A stretch of DNA of 29,159 nucleotides from positions 1 to 29,159 of the forward strand of contig CALKRM010000001.1 in the NCBI GenBank assembly GCA_937989565.1, read 5' to 3'. The stretch comes from an uncultured Candidatus Saccharibacteria bacterium (GTDB lineage Bacteria > Patescibacteriota > Saccharimonadia > Saccharimonadales > Saccharimonadaceae). The notes under the pieces were generated by a model, which worked only from the letters and a program-made list of their open reading frames with translations, was not told where the DNA came from and did not search any database. Position numbers and translations under genes: made by a program. Shown piece by piece: positions 15,801 through 23,072 of this stretch (its first letter is position 1; each line of letters begins with the position of its first letter).

Positions 15801-16717
15801 AGATCCGGAGGAATAACTGGCAGAACGGTCATACATAGGCTTGATGGCTTAATGCCAGCAGATTCCATACTTTCAAGCATCTTCAAGCGCTTTAGCAACT
15901 TCTTCTGTCGCTGACCTTTCGCAGTTTCAGCCTCCTCCGTCAATTCAGCGATAAGCTTTGGCAACTCAATCTTGTCCAAAAGTTCCTTGACCGCACTGGC
16001 ACCCATGCCAACTTCAATCAATTCGTCATATTCTTCTGGCAAGTTGCGATATTCGCTCTCTGAAATCAAAGCGCCCCTGTTTAAGCTCTCCAACTGAGAT
16101 TTCTTACCAACGTAAGCCTCTTCCAATTCCTCGACTTCACGGCTCTGCTCTTTAGCTAGTTGCTTAATATCGGCGCCATCTTCTTCAGCCATTTTTTCGT
16201 AACGGATTTTGATAGCCTTACGAGCCAAATCAGTTTCCGCTTCCAAATCTGCCAAATATTGATCACGAGTTGCTTCGTCAACGTTTAAGATGACGTAAGT
16301 TGCGAAGTAAACGATTTTCTCAATATTGCGAACCGTCATACCAAGCAGCTGGCTCATTGCGCTTGGAGTGCCGCGCATAAACCAAATGTGCGCAACTGGA
16401 ACTGCCAATTGAATGTGGCCCATTCGCTCACGACGAACGATTGATTTAGTGACCAATTCGCCATTCTTATCGACAGCAGCTTCGCGTGAACGTACGCCCT
16501 TAAGCTTTGAGTCGTGCGGATTGATGTCCTTAACCGGACCAAAGATTCGCTCACAGAACAATCCGTCGCGCTCTGGCTTTTGTGTGCGATAGTTAATTGT
16601 TTCTGGCTTCAAAACTTCGCCGTAGCTCCATTTCAGAATGTCTTCTGGGCTAGCTACTGCCAAACGAACCGCGTCAAAATCACTGATGCCCGTTGCGTTA
16701 AATGCAGAATTTGCCAT
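12884..16717 (-). CDS. rpoC: RNA polymerase beta' subunit lacking zinc-site cysteines
   Basis: The catalytic NADFDGD motif (517-523), the bridge and trigger regions and the C-terminal QSVGEPGTQLTLRTFH segment are intact in this 1277-aa protein. Both structural zinc sites of bacterial beta' are missing their ligands. The N-terminal site, normally four Cys between FGPVKD and RRERMGH, reads NPHDSKLKGVRS...VDKNGE (about 65-88) with no Cys. The second site (E. coli Cys814, 888, 895, 898) reads Asp845, Ser912, Pro920 and Ser923. The few Cys left (55, 295, 425, 513) lie elsewhere. AAAGGAGG precedes the ATG by 9 nt, and the gene follows rpoB after 1 nt. The C-terminal tail is acidic. Confidence 0.98.
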   Translation of the reverse strand: MANSAFNATGISDFDAVRLAVASPEDILKWSYGEVLKPETINYRTQKPERDGLFCERIFGPVKDINPHDSKLKGVRSREAAVDKNGELVTKSIVRRERMGHIQLAVPVAHIWFMRGTPSAMSQLLGMTVRNIEKIVYFATYVILNVDEATRDQYLADLEAETDLARKAIKIRYEKMAEEDGADIKQLAKEQSREVEELEEAYVGKKSQLESLNRGALISESEYRNLPEEYDELIEVGMGASAVKELLDKIELPKLIAELTEEAETAKGQRQKKLLKRLKMLESMESAGIKPSSLCMTVLPVIPPDLRPMVALSGGRFATSDLNDLYRRIINRNNRLKKLIELNAPEVIQRNEKRMLQEAVDALIDNSASRGRAVSSTGGRRSLKSLSDMLKGKQGRFRQNLLGKRVDYSGRSVIVVGPKLKINQCGLPKQMALELFKPFVISWLIKNEFAHNIRSASRLIEAGEAVVWDALDSAIEGKYVLLNRAPSLHRLSIQAFQPVLVEGKAIQLHPLVCAGFNADFDGDQMAVHLPLSKEAQAEARELMSATANLLKPADGAPVLHISQDIVLGNYYLTYDKPQAQTDKVKTYSSVYEAEMAYDNGVIHLQTPIRIFAKGKMRETTLGRVFFNEILPEDFPYDNNVQTKKQLKKVLAQIFNKYGAEETAKIADRMKGQAFRFATVAAVSTGMTDYVHFEEIPQFVAEGDAKAALISEQFDQGLITEEERYNLTVNAWRNVDNKITAFLKDQLAHMDTSISMMVNSGARGDISNVKLASAMIGVQMDATNHEIELPIRSSYTGGLSSLEAFIATRGARKGLIDTALKTADSGYLTRRLVDVAQDVFTVEDTDGDDEGYAIYRSETEETMIDFSNRLAGRYAAETIPGHVNKNELITREIADSIDDDESIESVKIQSVLSTNNLNGIPQRSYGIDMSTGKLVGNHQPVGVIAAQSVGEPGTQLTLRTFHNSGVAGGDITQGLPRVEELFEARTPKGQAFITEVAGLVDVWEDGKKYIVQITPESGKVERLPLEGRTVVVKAGSSVKAGDVLATGESDTRPLIAPFDGVIESAEDTLVIAAEAASPTRYEIPGNMQLVVKANDVVEAGDRLTTGSLNLHDLMRLKGVEATQRYIINEVLRIYAAQGQDVADKHLEIIVRQMFSRVQIEDAGDSEFVTGDIVSKAAVVNANKQLAAEGKNLISYTQLLLGITKVSIWSDSWLSAASFQDTTRVLINAAVSGRADHLHGLKENVIIGRKIPVGTGAVEESEEFETPSEDEFVEEEVAA

Positions 16718-16718
16718 C

Positions 16719-19700
16719 TTACGCGTCCTCCTTTATTTCTTCTATTTCATCAATATCTTGCACGCTCATGCCATCGTCAATTTCACCGATGTCATCTGAT
16801 TCGTCCAAGTATGTTTCTTCTTCCTCGTCATCAGCGGCAACGGTTTTATCTTCTGGGCCACTTGAAGCGATAACATGCTCAGCGTCAACTGCAGCCTCGT
16901 CGTCAACCAAGTCAACTCGAAGACCCAAACCTTGAAGCTCCTTAACCAACACGTTGAAGGATTCTGGAAGTTTTGGACCAACAATCGGCTCATCCTTAAT
17001 GATTGACTCGTAAGCCTTTGCTCGACCGTAAACGTCGTCGGACTTAATTGTCAGCATTTCCTGTAGGGTTGCAGCGGCACCGTAAGCTTCCAATGCCCAA
17101 ACCTCCATTTCACCAAAGCGCTGACCACCGTTTTGCGCCTTACCACCAAGCGGCTGCTGAGTAACCATCGTGTATGGACCAGTTGAACGGGCGTGAATCT
17201 TGTCAGAAACCATGTGGTGCAACTTAATCATGTGCATCACACCAACTGTTGTTCGCTCCTCAAACGGTTCACCGGTGCGGCCGTCAAACAATTGACTCTT
17301 ACCGTCACGCGCCAAACCAGCTTTTTCTAGCTCATCAGAAATCTTCTCGCTCGGAACGCCGTTAAATGACGGAGTTGCTACACGGTAACCCAATGCTCGT
17401 GCTGCCATACCAAGGTGAGTTTCAAAAATCTGACCAAGGTTCATACGGCTTGGCACACCAAGTGGGTTCAAAACCACGTCAACCGGCGTACCGTCCTCTA
17501 GGAATGGCATATCTTCAACGGGAAGAACCTTCGCCACAACACCCTTGTTACCGAAGCGTCCAGCCATCTTGTCACCAACGCCAATCTTTCGCAATTGTGC
17601 AACGAAGATCTGAATTTGCATCAAAACGCCAGCCTTCAATTCGTGGCCATTTTCCCGACTAAAGATTTTAACGCCAACAACTTTACCGCCGCCCGCGTTG
17701 TTCATTCGCTGTGATGTATCGCGAACGTCCTTAGCTTTTTCACCGAAGATTGCACGAAGCAAACGCTCCTCAGAACTCAATTCCTGCTCGCCCTTTGGTG
17801 TAATCTTACCAACCAAAACATCGCCAGCTTTAACCTCTGAACCAATTTGAACAATTCCGTTCTCGTCCAAGTGGCGCAAACTTTCCTCAGAAACGTTTGG
17901 AATATCGCGCGTCACAATCTCTGGACCAAGCTTCGTCTCGCGAACCTCAACGGTGTAGTCCTTAATGTTAATGCTTGTCAATCGATCATCTTCAACCAAA
18001 CGACGACTCATAATAATCGCGTCTTCCATGTTGTAGCCACCCCATGGCATGAAGGCAACCAGAAGGTTTTTACCTAGAGCAATTTCACCGCCGGCAATTG
18101 AAGCGCCTTCAATCAGAATGTCGCCCTTCTTCACCTTGTCGCCACGCTCAACGCGGACTTTTTGGTTGTAGCAACGATCGTCATTGTTTTTTACGAAGTG
18201 CTTCAACGTATAAATCTTTATGCCGTCAGCATATTTAACATGAACTTCATCAGCATCAGCGCGAACGACTTCACCGTCGGCGCTAGCCTGAATCAAGTGA
18301 CCACTATTCTCAGCCACAGCCTTCTCAATTCCAGTACCAACAGTTGCGGACTCTGGACACAATAGAGGAACCGCCTGGCGTTGCATGTTTGAGCCAGTCA
18401 AAGCACGGTCAACGCGAGTCTTTTCAATAAATGGCACCAATGCCGCAGTCGAACCTAAAATCTGACGGTGAGCTGCGTCCATGAATGTAACTTGGCTAGC
18501 ATCAACTTGCGATGGCTGCATATTGCTACGGGCGTTAACGCGCTCGTCGCGGAAAGTTCCGTCTTCATTAAGAGCTTCACCAGCGTCAGCGATAACCTCA
18601 CCAATTTCCTGTGAAGCATCCAAATAAACAAGTTCGTCAGTGACTTTGCCGTCTTTCACACGAAGATAAGGAGTTTCAATAAATCCGTATTCGTTAACAC
18701 GCGCATAAGCCGCCAAGTTCAGCACCAAACCGATATTCGCACCTTCTGGCGTCTCCACTGAACAGATACGACCATAGTGAGTTGGGTGGGCGTCGCGAAC
18801 CTCAAATCCAGCGCGCTCACGAGTCAAACCGCCAGGACCAGTCGAGCTCAAGCGTCGCTTGTGGCTCAATTCTGACAATGGGTTAACTTCGTCAAGTAGC
18901 TGCGACAACTGGCTTGAAGTAAAGAATTCACGAACAGCCGCAACAATTGGACGAGCGTTGATCAATTGACTTGGGCTAACGCTTTCCAAATCAGCTACGC
19001 TCATGCGATCCATCGCATTGCGTTGCATTCGAAGCATACCAACGCGGAATTGTCGGGCAATCAATTCACCAACCAAGCGAACTCGGCGGTTGCTCAATGC
19101 GTCAATGTCATCAGCTGGCTCTTGCGTATTGTTCAAGCGAATAACTTCACGCAAAATCGCTACCAAATCGCTCATCTGCAACGTACGATTTTCTGCTGTA
19201 TTAGCAACATCCAGACCCAAGCGTTGGTTCAATTTATAACGACCAACCCGCGAATAATCGAACCGCTTGAAGTCAAAGAACATTCGCTCAATCATCTGAC
19301 GAGCATTATCAACTGTCGCCAAATCACCTGGACGCAATCGACGATAAACCTCAATCAACGCCTCATTTGCACCACGAGAAGTATCCTTGTCCAAAGTTTC
19401 GTCAATGTATTTTACGTCGCCAGTATCAATATCAGCGAACAATTCCTTAATTTCGCTAGTCTTTGGATAGCCCAAAGCGCGCAACAAAGTCGTTGCTGGC
19501 ATCTTGCGGCGGCGGTCAATTTTTACGTAAATCGCGCCGTTAGAAGCCGTCTCAAATTCCATCCAAGCTCCACGTCCTGGAATGATTTTTGCACCGTAGT
19601 AATTACGTCCCGCTATTGTTTCAGCAGTGAAGAAAACACCAGCAGAGCGAATCAACTGGCTAACAACCACGCGCTCCGTACCGTTGATAATGAACGTACC

Positions 19701-20060
19701 GCGCTCGGTCATCCATGGATATTCACCGAGATAAATTTCCTGCTCTTCAACTACGCCAGTTGTTTTGTTTGTCAATTCAACTGTTGCGTGCAGCGGAGCT
19801 TCAAATGTCAAGTTGTTTTCTTTGGCAAATTGGTCAGTGTTTTTTGGCTCGCCAAAATAGTATTTGCCGAACTTTAACGACAACTTCTGACCAGTATAGT
19901 CGTCAATTGGGTTAATTTCTGAAAATATCTCACTCAAACCTTTTTCGACGAACCAGCGCCAAGAATCTTTTTGGTGAGCGATTAAGTTTGGTAGCGGCAG
20001 GGCGTTATCACCAGAGGTGAAATAGACGCGCTCGCTACTTGTGGTTGGTTTTTTTGCCAC
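16719..20060 (-). CDS. rpoB: RNA polymerase beta subunit
   Basis: Beta forms half of the active-site cleft. The sequence is complete and normal for a compact beta (about 1113 aa). The rifampicin region reads SSQLSQLLDEVNPLSELSHKRRLSSTGPGGL-like (split at residues 382-412); the equivalents of E. coli Asp516, His526 and Ser531 are unchanged (Asp390, His400, Ser405), so no resistance substitution is evident there. I chose the GTG at 20060 because GAGGAG lies 11 nt upstream. An alternative GTG at 20072 overlaps that site. The C-terminus is strongly acidic. rpoC follows after 1 nt; there is no rplJ-rplL upstream, unlike the common order. Confidence 0.97.
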   Translation of the reverse strand: MAKKPTTSSERVYFTSGDNALPLPNLIAHQKDSWRWFVEKGLSEIFSEINPIDDYTGQKLSLKFGKYYFGEPKNTDQFAKENNLTFEAPLHATVELTNKTTGVVEEQEIYLGEYPWMTERGTFIINGTERVVVSQLIRSAGVFFTAETIAGRNYYGAKIIPGRGAWMEFETASNGAIYVKIDRRRKMPATTLLRALGYPKTSEIKELFADIDTGDVKYIDETLDKDTSRGANEALIEVYRRLRPGDLATVDNARQMIERMFFDFKRFDYSRVGRYKLNQRLGLDVANTAENRTLQMSDLVAILREVIRLNNTQEPADDIDALSNRRVRLVGELIARQFRVGMLRMQRNAMDRMSVADLESVSPSQLINARPIVAAVREFFTSSQLSQLLDEVNPLSELSHKRRLSSTGPGGLTRERAGFEVRDAHPTHYGRICSVETPEGANIGLVLNLAAYARVNEYGFIETPYLRVKDGKVTDELVYLDASQEIGEVIADAGEALNEDGTFRDERVNARSNMQPSQVDASQVTFMDAAHRQILGSTAALVPFIEKTRVDRALTGSNMQRQAVPLLCPESATVGTGIEKAVAENSGHLIQASADGEVVRADADEVHVKYADGIKIYTLKHFVKNNDDRCYNQKVRVERGDKVKKGDILIEGASIAGGEIALGKNLLVAFMPWGGYNMEDAIIMSRRLVEDDRLTSINIKDYTVEVRETKLGPEIVTRDIPNVSEESLRHLDENGIVQIGSEVKAGDVLVGKITPKGEQELSSEERLLRAIFGEKAKDVRDTSQRMNNAGGGKVVGVKIFSRENGHELKAGVLMQIQIFVAQLRKIGVGDKMAGRFGNKGVVAKVLPVEDMPFLEDGTPVDVVLNPLGVPSRMNLGQIFETHLGMAARALGYRVATPSFNGVPSEKISDELEKAGLARDGKSQLFDGRTGEPFEERTTVGVMHMIKLHHMVSDKIHARSTGPYTMVTQQPLGGKAQNGGQRFGEMEVWALEAYGAAATLQEMLTIKSDDVYGRAKAYESIIKDEPIVGPKLPESFNVLVKELQGLGLRVDLVDDEAAVDAEHVIASSGPEDKTVAADDEEEETYLDESDDIGEIDDGMSVQDIDEIEEIKEDA

Positions 20061-20091
20061 AGGCGTAAACACTCCTCGCTTTAATTAGTGG

Positions 20092-20166
20092 TTAATAGAC
20101 GGCCGTGAAGATCTCTAATTCATAGCCCAAAATCACGATTTGCCACTCGCAATTTTCACCCGCCAT
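20092..20166 (-). CDS. Possible 24-codon upstream reading frame in the rpoB leader
   Basis: An ATG-to-TAA frame of 24 codons (starting MAGENCEWQIV) lies between the rpoB promoter and start, ending 31 nt before the GTG. It has no Shine-Dalgarno, and its ATG is about 16 nt behind the likely -10. It may be chance; if translated it would affect rpoB expression. Confidence 0.2.
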   Translation of the reverse strand: MAGENCEWQIVILGYELEIFTAVY

Positions 20167-20182
20167 GAATACACTACTTCTA

Positions 20183-20211
20183 TAACTACTCATTATGACG
20201 AAAAGTGTCAA
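20183..20211 (-). promoter_or_regulatory. Promoter of rpoB-rpoC
   Basis: A perfect TTGACA (20206-20211, minus strand) with TAGTTA 17 bp downstream; TATAGA 4 bp further on is an alternative -10. The leader is about 110 nt. Confidence 0.55.
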
Positions 20212-20229
20212 TAAAATCAAGGGGTTTTA

Positions 20230-20877
20230 CTAGTGTTTTTCAATATTATCAATCAACATATCGTGAACTTCGTCAATCGTCCCGTCAGCAGAAACTACCG
20301 GAATTCCGTATGCCTCGGCAATCTTCAAATATCCATCGTCGACTTTTTTCTGAAAATCTTGCCCACGCGACTCAAAAGTGTCAGGATTTTTCAGCTCGCC
20401 GCGCATAGAAATTCGCTCTTCCCGCTTTTCACGACTCAAACTCAAAATAACCATAACATCTGGCTTCAAATATTTTTCATCGGTGAATAATTCTGTCAAC
20501 CGCAGAATATCTGATTCGTCATAACCTTCGCCTCGCCCCTGATAAACCAGCGTTGAAATATAATTTCTCGCGCTCAAAACAATTTCCCCACGCCCCAACG
20601 CAGGCTGAATTTTTTCCCGCCACAATTCACGCCGAGCTGCAGAAAATAGCACCACATTCACTGCCGCAGAACGCGCCAGATCGCCATTTTTAATCACCTT
20701 TCGAAGCTCATTTGCTATCGAAGTTGATTTTTCCGGATCATCGCTTCCCGGCTCTTCAATCACGCAAACCGTTCGCCCGATTGACTGAAAATATTCCGCC
20801 AATTTCGCGACCTGCGTCGACTTGCCCGTCCCGTCATTACCTTCGATAACTATGTATTTTCCCGCGTCGCCCATCAT
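20230..20877 (-). CDS. tmk: Thymidylate kinase-like protein
   Basis: It would phosphorylate dTMP to dTDP with ATP. A P-loop GNDGTGKST (residues 13-21 from this start), the YQGRGEG motif and an Arg-rich lid (REKREERISMRGE) mark the TMK family. Two family motifs are altered: the usual DRY/DRH triplet reads Ala103-Arg104-Asn105, and the REPG loop reads EEPG. I start it at the ATG of TGATG, overlapping the stop of the HIT gene by one base; another ATG follows at once. An ATG at 20922 would overlap the HIT gene by 46 nt. It belongs to the dcd-HIT-tmk unit, which fits dTMP supply. Confidence 0.85.
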   Translation of the reverse strand: MMGDAGKYIVIEGNDGTGKSTQVAKLAEYFQSIGRTVCVIEEPGSDDPEKSTSIANELRKVIKNGDLARSAAVNVVLFSAARRELWREKIQPALGRGEIVLSARNYISTLVYQGRGEGYDESDILRLTELFTDEKYLKPDVMVILSLSREKREERISMRGELKNPDTFESRGQDFQKKVDDGYLKIAEAYGIPVVSADGTIDEVHDMLIDNIEKH

Positions 20878-21320
20878 CACCTCGTAATCACAATGTGCGG
20901 CTTCTGTAGAAATATCAGCCATTTTTTCGTTTTGCCATCAATTTTTATCAAGTGAGTATGCTGATGTATCATCGACTTGGTTTTGCTGCCTTGGGCTCGA
21001 GCGTAAATTGAATAGCCACTAGATTCAAACCTAGCAACCTGATTCATATAGTCAATTTTTTCCTCATCGCTCAAATTTGCCAATGAATCCACATGCCGTT
21101 TCGGTATCACCATCAAATGATCATCCACGCCGCAGCCATCCCAAAAATTATAACCAAATCTATTCTTAATGATCAGGCAATGCGCCGTTTCACCAACGAC
21201 CTGATCTGTGTAATGCTTTACCAATTGACAAAAATCGCAGCCGTCAGATTTATGCTTTTTTCTGTGATCGATATATTCTTTTTCTTTCGTTCGTGAGCGA
21301 AACATTGAACCTGCCATCAT
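20877..21320 (-). CDS. HIT-family nucleotide hydrolase/transferase-like protein
   Basis: The 147-aa protein ends with the histidine triad HQHTHLI, where the middle His acts as nucleophile on nucleotide alpha-phosphates. A CxxC near the start (CDFC, about 28-31) resembles the zinc site of some HIT proteins, and VIPKRHVDSLANLSDEE is typical of the family. The start ATG overlaps the dcd stop codon (TGATG) with GGGG 8 nt upstream; its own stop overlaps the tmk start. Translational coupling between dcd and tmk suggests a nucleotide-related housekeeping role. The substrate is unknown. Confidence 0.88.
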   Translation of the reverse strand: MMAGSMFRSRTKEKEYIDHRKKHKSDGCDFCQLVKHYTDQVVGETAHCLIIKNRFGYNFWDGCGVDDHLMVIPKRHVDSLANLSDEEKIDYMNQVARFESSGYSIYARAQGSKTKSMIHQHTHLIKIDGKTKKWLIFLQKPHIVITR

Positions 21321-22039
21321 CACAAAATCCCCTCGCCAAGCCCCACAATTTCCATCGGTTTATGCCGACGATCCTTAAACGCCCGCGGCAGCATCATTTC
21401 TGGGCGCCAAGTTTTTATCAATTCATCCAAGTCGTCAGTGTGTTGATATTTGCCGCTCATTCCGCCGCGTCCACTAGCATATCCGCCGTCAACCTGACCA
21501 GTGTGATGAAAAATCAATTGCCCAATACGTTCGCCGACAGGCAAAACTACGCTCTCGTGCTTATTCAAATTGTAAATCTCAAGCGTAATCCGATTGATAT
21601 ACCCCGGATCAACCCAGCCAGCGTCAAAACACACCGCCACGCCGTTTCGCCCCCAAGAGCTACGACTTTTCACCTCAGCCGCGCCGCCATGCGTCCGAAT
21701 CCCAACAAATTCATGCGTGTGCGCTAAAATTCGCTCACCAGGCTTCAAAACGATAATCGGATGATCTGGCGAAATATTCTTAAATTCCCGAAAACCGTGC
21801 CGCTCGCACCATTCGGCGTGCGGAATTGCCTTAAGCGGACCCTTGAAGTATCGATTGACATCAGATTCGTCAAACGGATTATAAACTCGTGAAATATCAT
21901 CATATTCCTGCTTATAAAAATTAAAGCCTAGCGTAAAATCTAAGCTGGCTTCCGATACGTTTTTTGGGTTGAACGGCGTACAGACAATTGTCCCGTCTTC
22001 AATCGCCGCTAATATATCTTTATTTGAGTACACGCTCAC
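21320..22039 (-). CDS. dcd: dCTP deaminase (dUTPase-like fold)
   Basis: It makes dUTP (or dUMP, if bifunctional) from dCTP for thymidylate synthesis. The SRSSWGRNGV motif, DAGWVDPGY and ITLEIYN (with the catalytic-type Glu) and the C-terminal SGKYQ motif are those of the Dcd trimer. The longer frame starts at an ATG at 22072, but GGAGGTG 4 nt upstream of the GTG at 22039 points to that start (239 aa). A CATAAT box at 22078-22083 on this strand is the likely -10. The gene heads dcd-HIT-tmk and is divergent from folA. Whether it is bifunctional cannot be judged. Confidence 0.93.
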   Translation of the reverse strand: MSVYSNKDILAAIEDGTIVCTPFNPKNVSEASLDFTLGFNFYKQEYDDISRVYNPFDESDVNRYFKGPLKAIPHAEWCERHGFREFKNISPDHPIIVLKPGERILAHTHEFVGIRTHGGAAEVKSRSSWGRNGVAVCFDAGWVDPGYINRITLEIYNLNKHESVVLPVGERIGQLIFHHTGQVDGGYASGRGGMSGKYQHTDDLDELIKTWRPEMMLPRAFKDRRHKPMEIVGLGEGIL

Positions 22040-22128
22040 TAAACACCTCCCATTGCGTGATTTTTCTACCAAATCTTATTATGGCAAGTTTATGCATTCC
22101 TATCAAGCTTTCGGTAAATTTTACAGCA

Positions 22129-22137
22129 TGTTAAACT
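22129..22137 (+). promoter_or_regulatory. Extended -10 promoter of folA
   Basis: TGT-TAAACT, with the ATG of folA 6 nt behind the box and no Shine-Dalgarno; predicted leaderless. Confidence 0.55.
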
Positions 22138-22143
22138 GAAATT

Positions 22144-22638
22144 ATGGAAAAAGCCATTATTGTAGCTTACGATAAAAACCGCGCCATCGGACAAAATGGC
22201 GATATGCCGTGGGGGCGAAGTTTGCCGGCCGACTTGGTGAATTTTAAGCGCTTGACGAGAAACAGCAATGTCATTATGGGCAGAAAAACGTTTGAGTCAA
22301 TTGGTTCGCGACCACTTCCAGACAGAGAAAATATTGTCATTTCATCCAAGTCAACTGGCGTCAAAAAAGTTCTTACGGCTATGAATTTACGAAGCGCCCT
22401 GGCTTTGTCGCGATATCCGACTTTTATTATTGGTGGCTCACGAGTTTATAAAGACGCGTTAGACATTCCAGAAATTGACACTATTTACGCCACAGAGATT
22501 AACGCCGAGTTTCCCGACGCTGACACTTTTTTCCCAGAGATAGATATGGATGTATGGGAGGAAATGAGTCGCGTACATCACCCAGCGGACACTGAAAATA
22601 ATTACGATTTTGATTTTGTGACGTATAAAAGAAAATAG
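22144..22638 (+). CDS. folA: Dihydrofolate reductase
   Basis: It regenerates tetrahydrofolate, the partner of ThyA, whose reaction yields dihydrofolate. The family motifs are clear: AIGQNGDMPW (about 14-23), LPADLVNFKR with the catalytic Asp, GRKTFESIG, and IIGGSRVY near residue 100. The length of 164 aa is normal. The ATG stands 6 nt behind an extended -10 box. The gene is divergent from dcd and lies in the same neighbourhood as tmk and thyA, so a full dTMP route is visible. Confidence 0.97.
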   Translation: MEKAIIVAYDKNRAIGQNGDMPWGRSLPADLVNFKRLTRNSNVIMGRKTFESIGSRPLPDRENIVISSKSTGVKKVLTAMNLRSALALSRYPTFIIGGSRVYKDALDIPEIDTIYATEINAEFPDADTFFPEIDMDVWEEMSRVHHPADTENNYDFDFVTYKRK

Positions 22639-22648
22639 CCTTCTTAAG

Positions 22649-22677
22649 TTGACAGTATTTGGTATTTGTGGTATAGT
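22649..22677 (+). promoter_or_regulatory. Consensus promoter of the 114-aa orphan
   Basis: TTGACA, exactly 17 bp, TATAGT; the ATG follows 7 nt later. It is the cleanest promoter in the window and directly implies a leaderless mRNA. Confidence 0.85.
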
Positions 22678-22684
22678 AGAAAGC

Positions 22685-23029
22685 ATGAACGAACGATCTA
22701 TACTACGCGCTACAACCATTGAATGCATGAAAAACACTACGATTGCAGACCTGCCAGAAGGTAGAACAATAATACTATCTGGCAAGCCTACCGCAGAAGG
22801 CGCGATATTCAAAGATAAAGCCCCTGTTGTAGAAAAATGTACAGAAGAAGACGAAGAAGGTAGAATAGTAGCTAGAACAGTGGGAAAGTATGCAACTATA
22901 CTATATGATACCGCTACTCGAGAGTTTAGTGTTATTCTACCCGATCAAGAGATTACTGGCCTACGACAGTCTGGTATTGAAAACGACAATTATATGATTC
23001 TTACAACTAAAGAATCTGATGAGGAATAG
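22685..23029 (+). CDS. Hypothetical protein (114 aa)
   Basis: I do not recognise it. It is soluble, with an acidic central patch (CTEEDEEG) and an acidic end, and reads as mainly beta-strand (RTIILSG, YATILYD, FSVILPD). A longer in-frame start (TTG at 22649) is the promoter's own -35 box and is rejected. Codon use is AT-rich, with many AGA and ATA codons, unlike the core genes. It converges with thyA after 43 bp in which I see no terminator. A faint likeness to part of the 565-aa acidic protein (VILPDQEI against VIPDRDKI) is too weak to rely on. Confidence 0.75.
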   Translation: MNERSILRATTIECMKNTTIADLPEGRTIILSGKPTAEGAIFKDKAPVVEKCTEEDEEGRIVARTVGKYATILYDTATREFSVILPDQEITGLRQSGIENDNYMILTTKESDEE

Positions 23030-23072
23030 ACATCGATCATTTTGACCAATGGATATAAGATCGTAAATCAAT

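Noticed and set aside
18966..19877. Long open frame antisense to rpoB (303 codons)
   Set aside because: It is a shadow of the rpoB frame with no promoter, ribosome binding site or recognisable domain; similar frames lie antisense to rpoC, fusA, thyA and hisS.
16719..20060. Rifampicin-resistance substitution in rpoB
   Set aside because: The key positions (equivalents of Asp516, His526 and Ser531) have the sensitive residues.
20878..20922. Upstream ATG for tmk
   Set aside because: It would overlap the HIT gene by 46 nt and adds residues not found in TMK; the TGATG junction is better.
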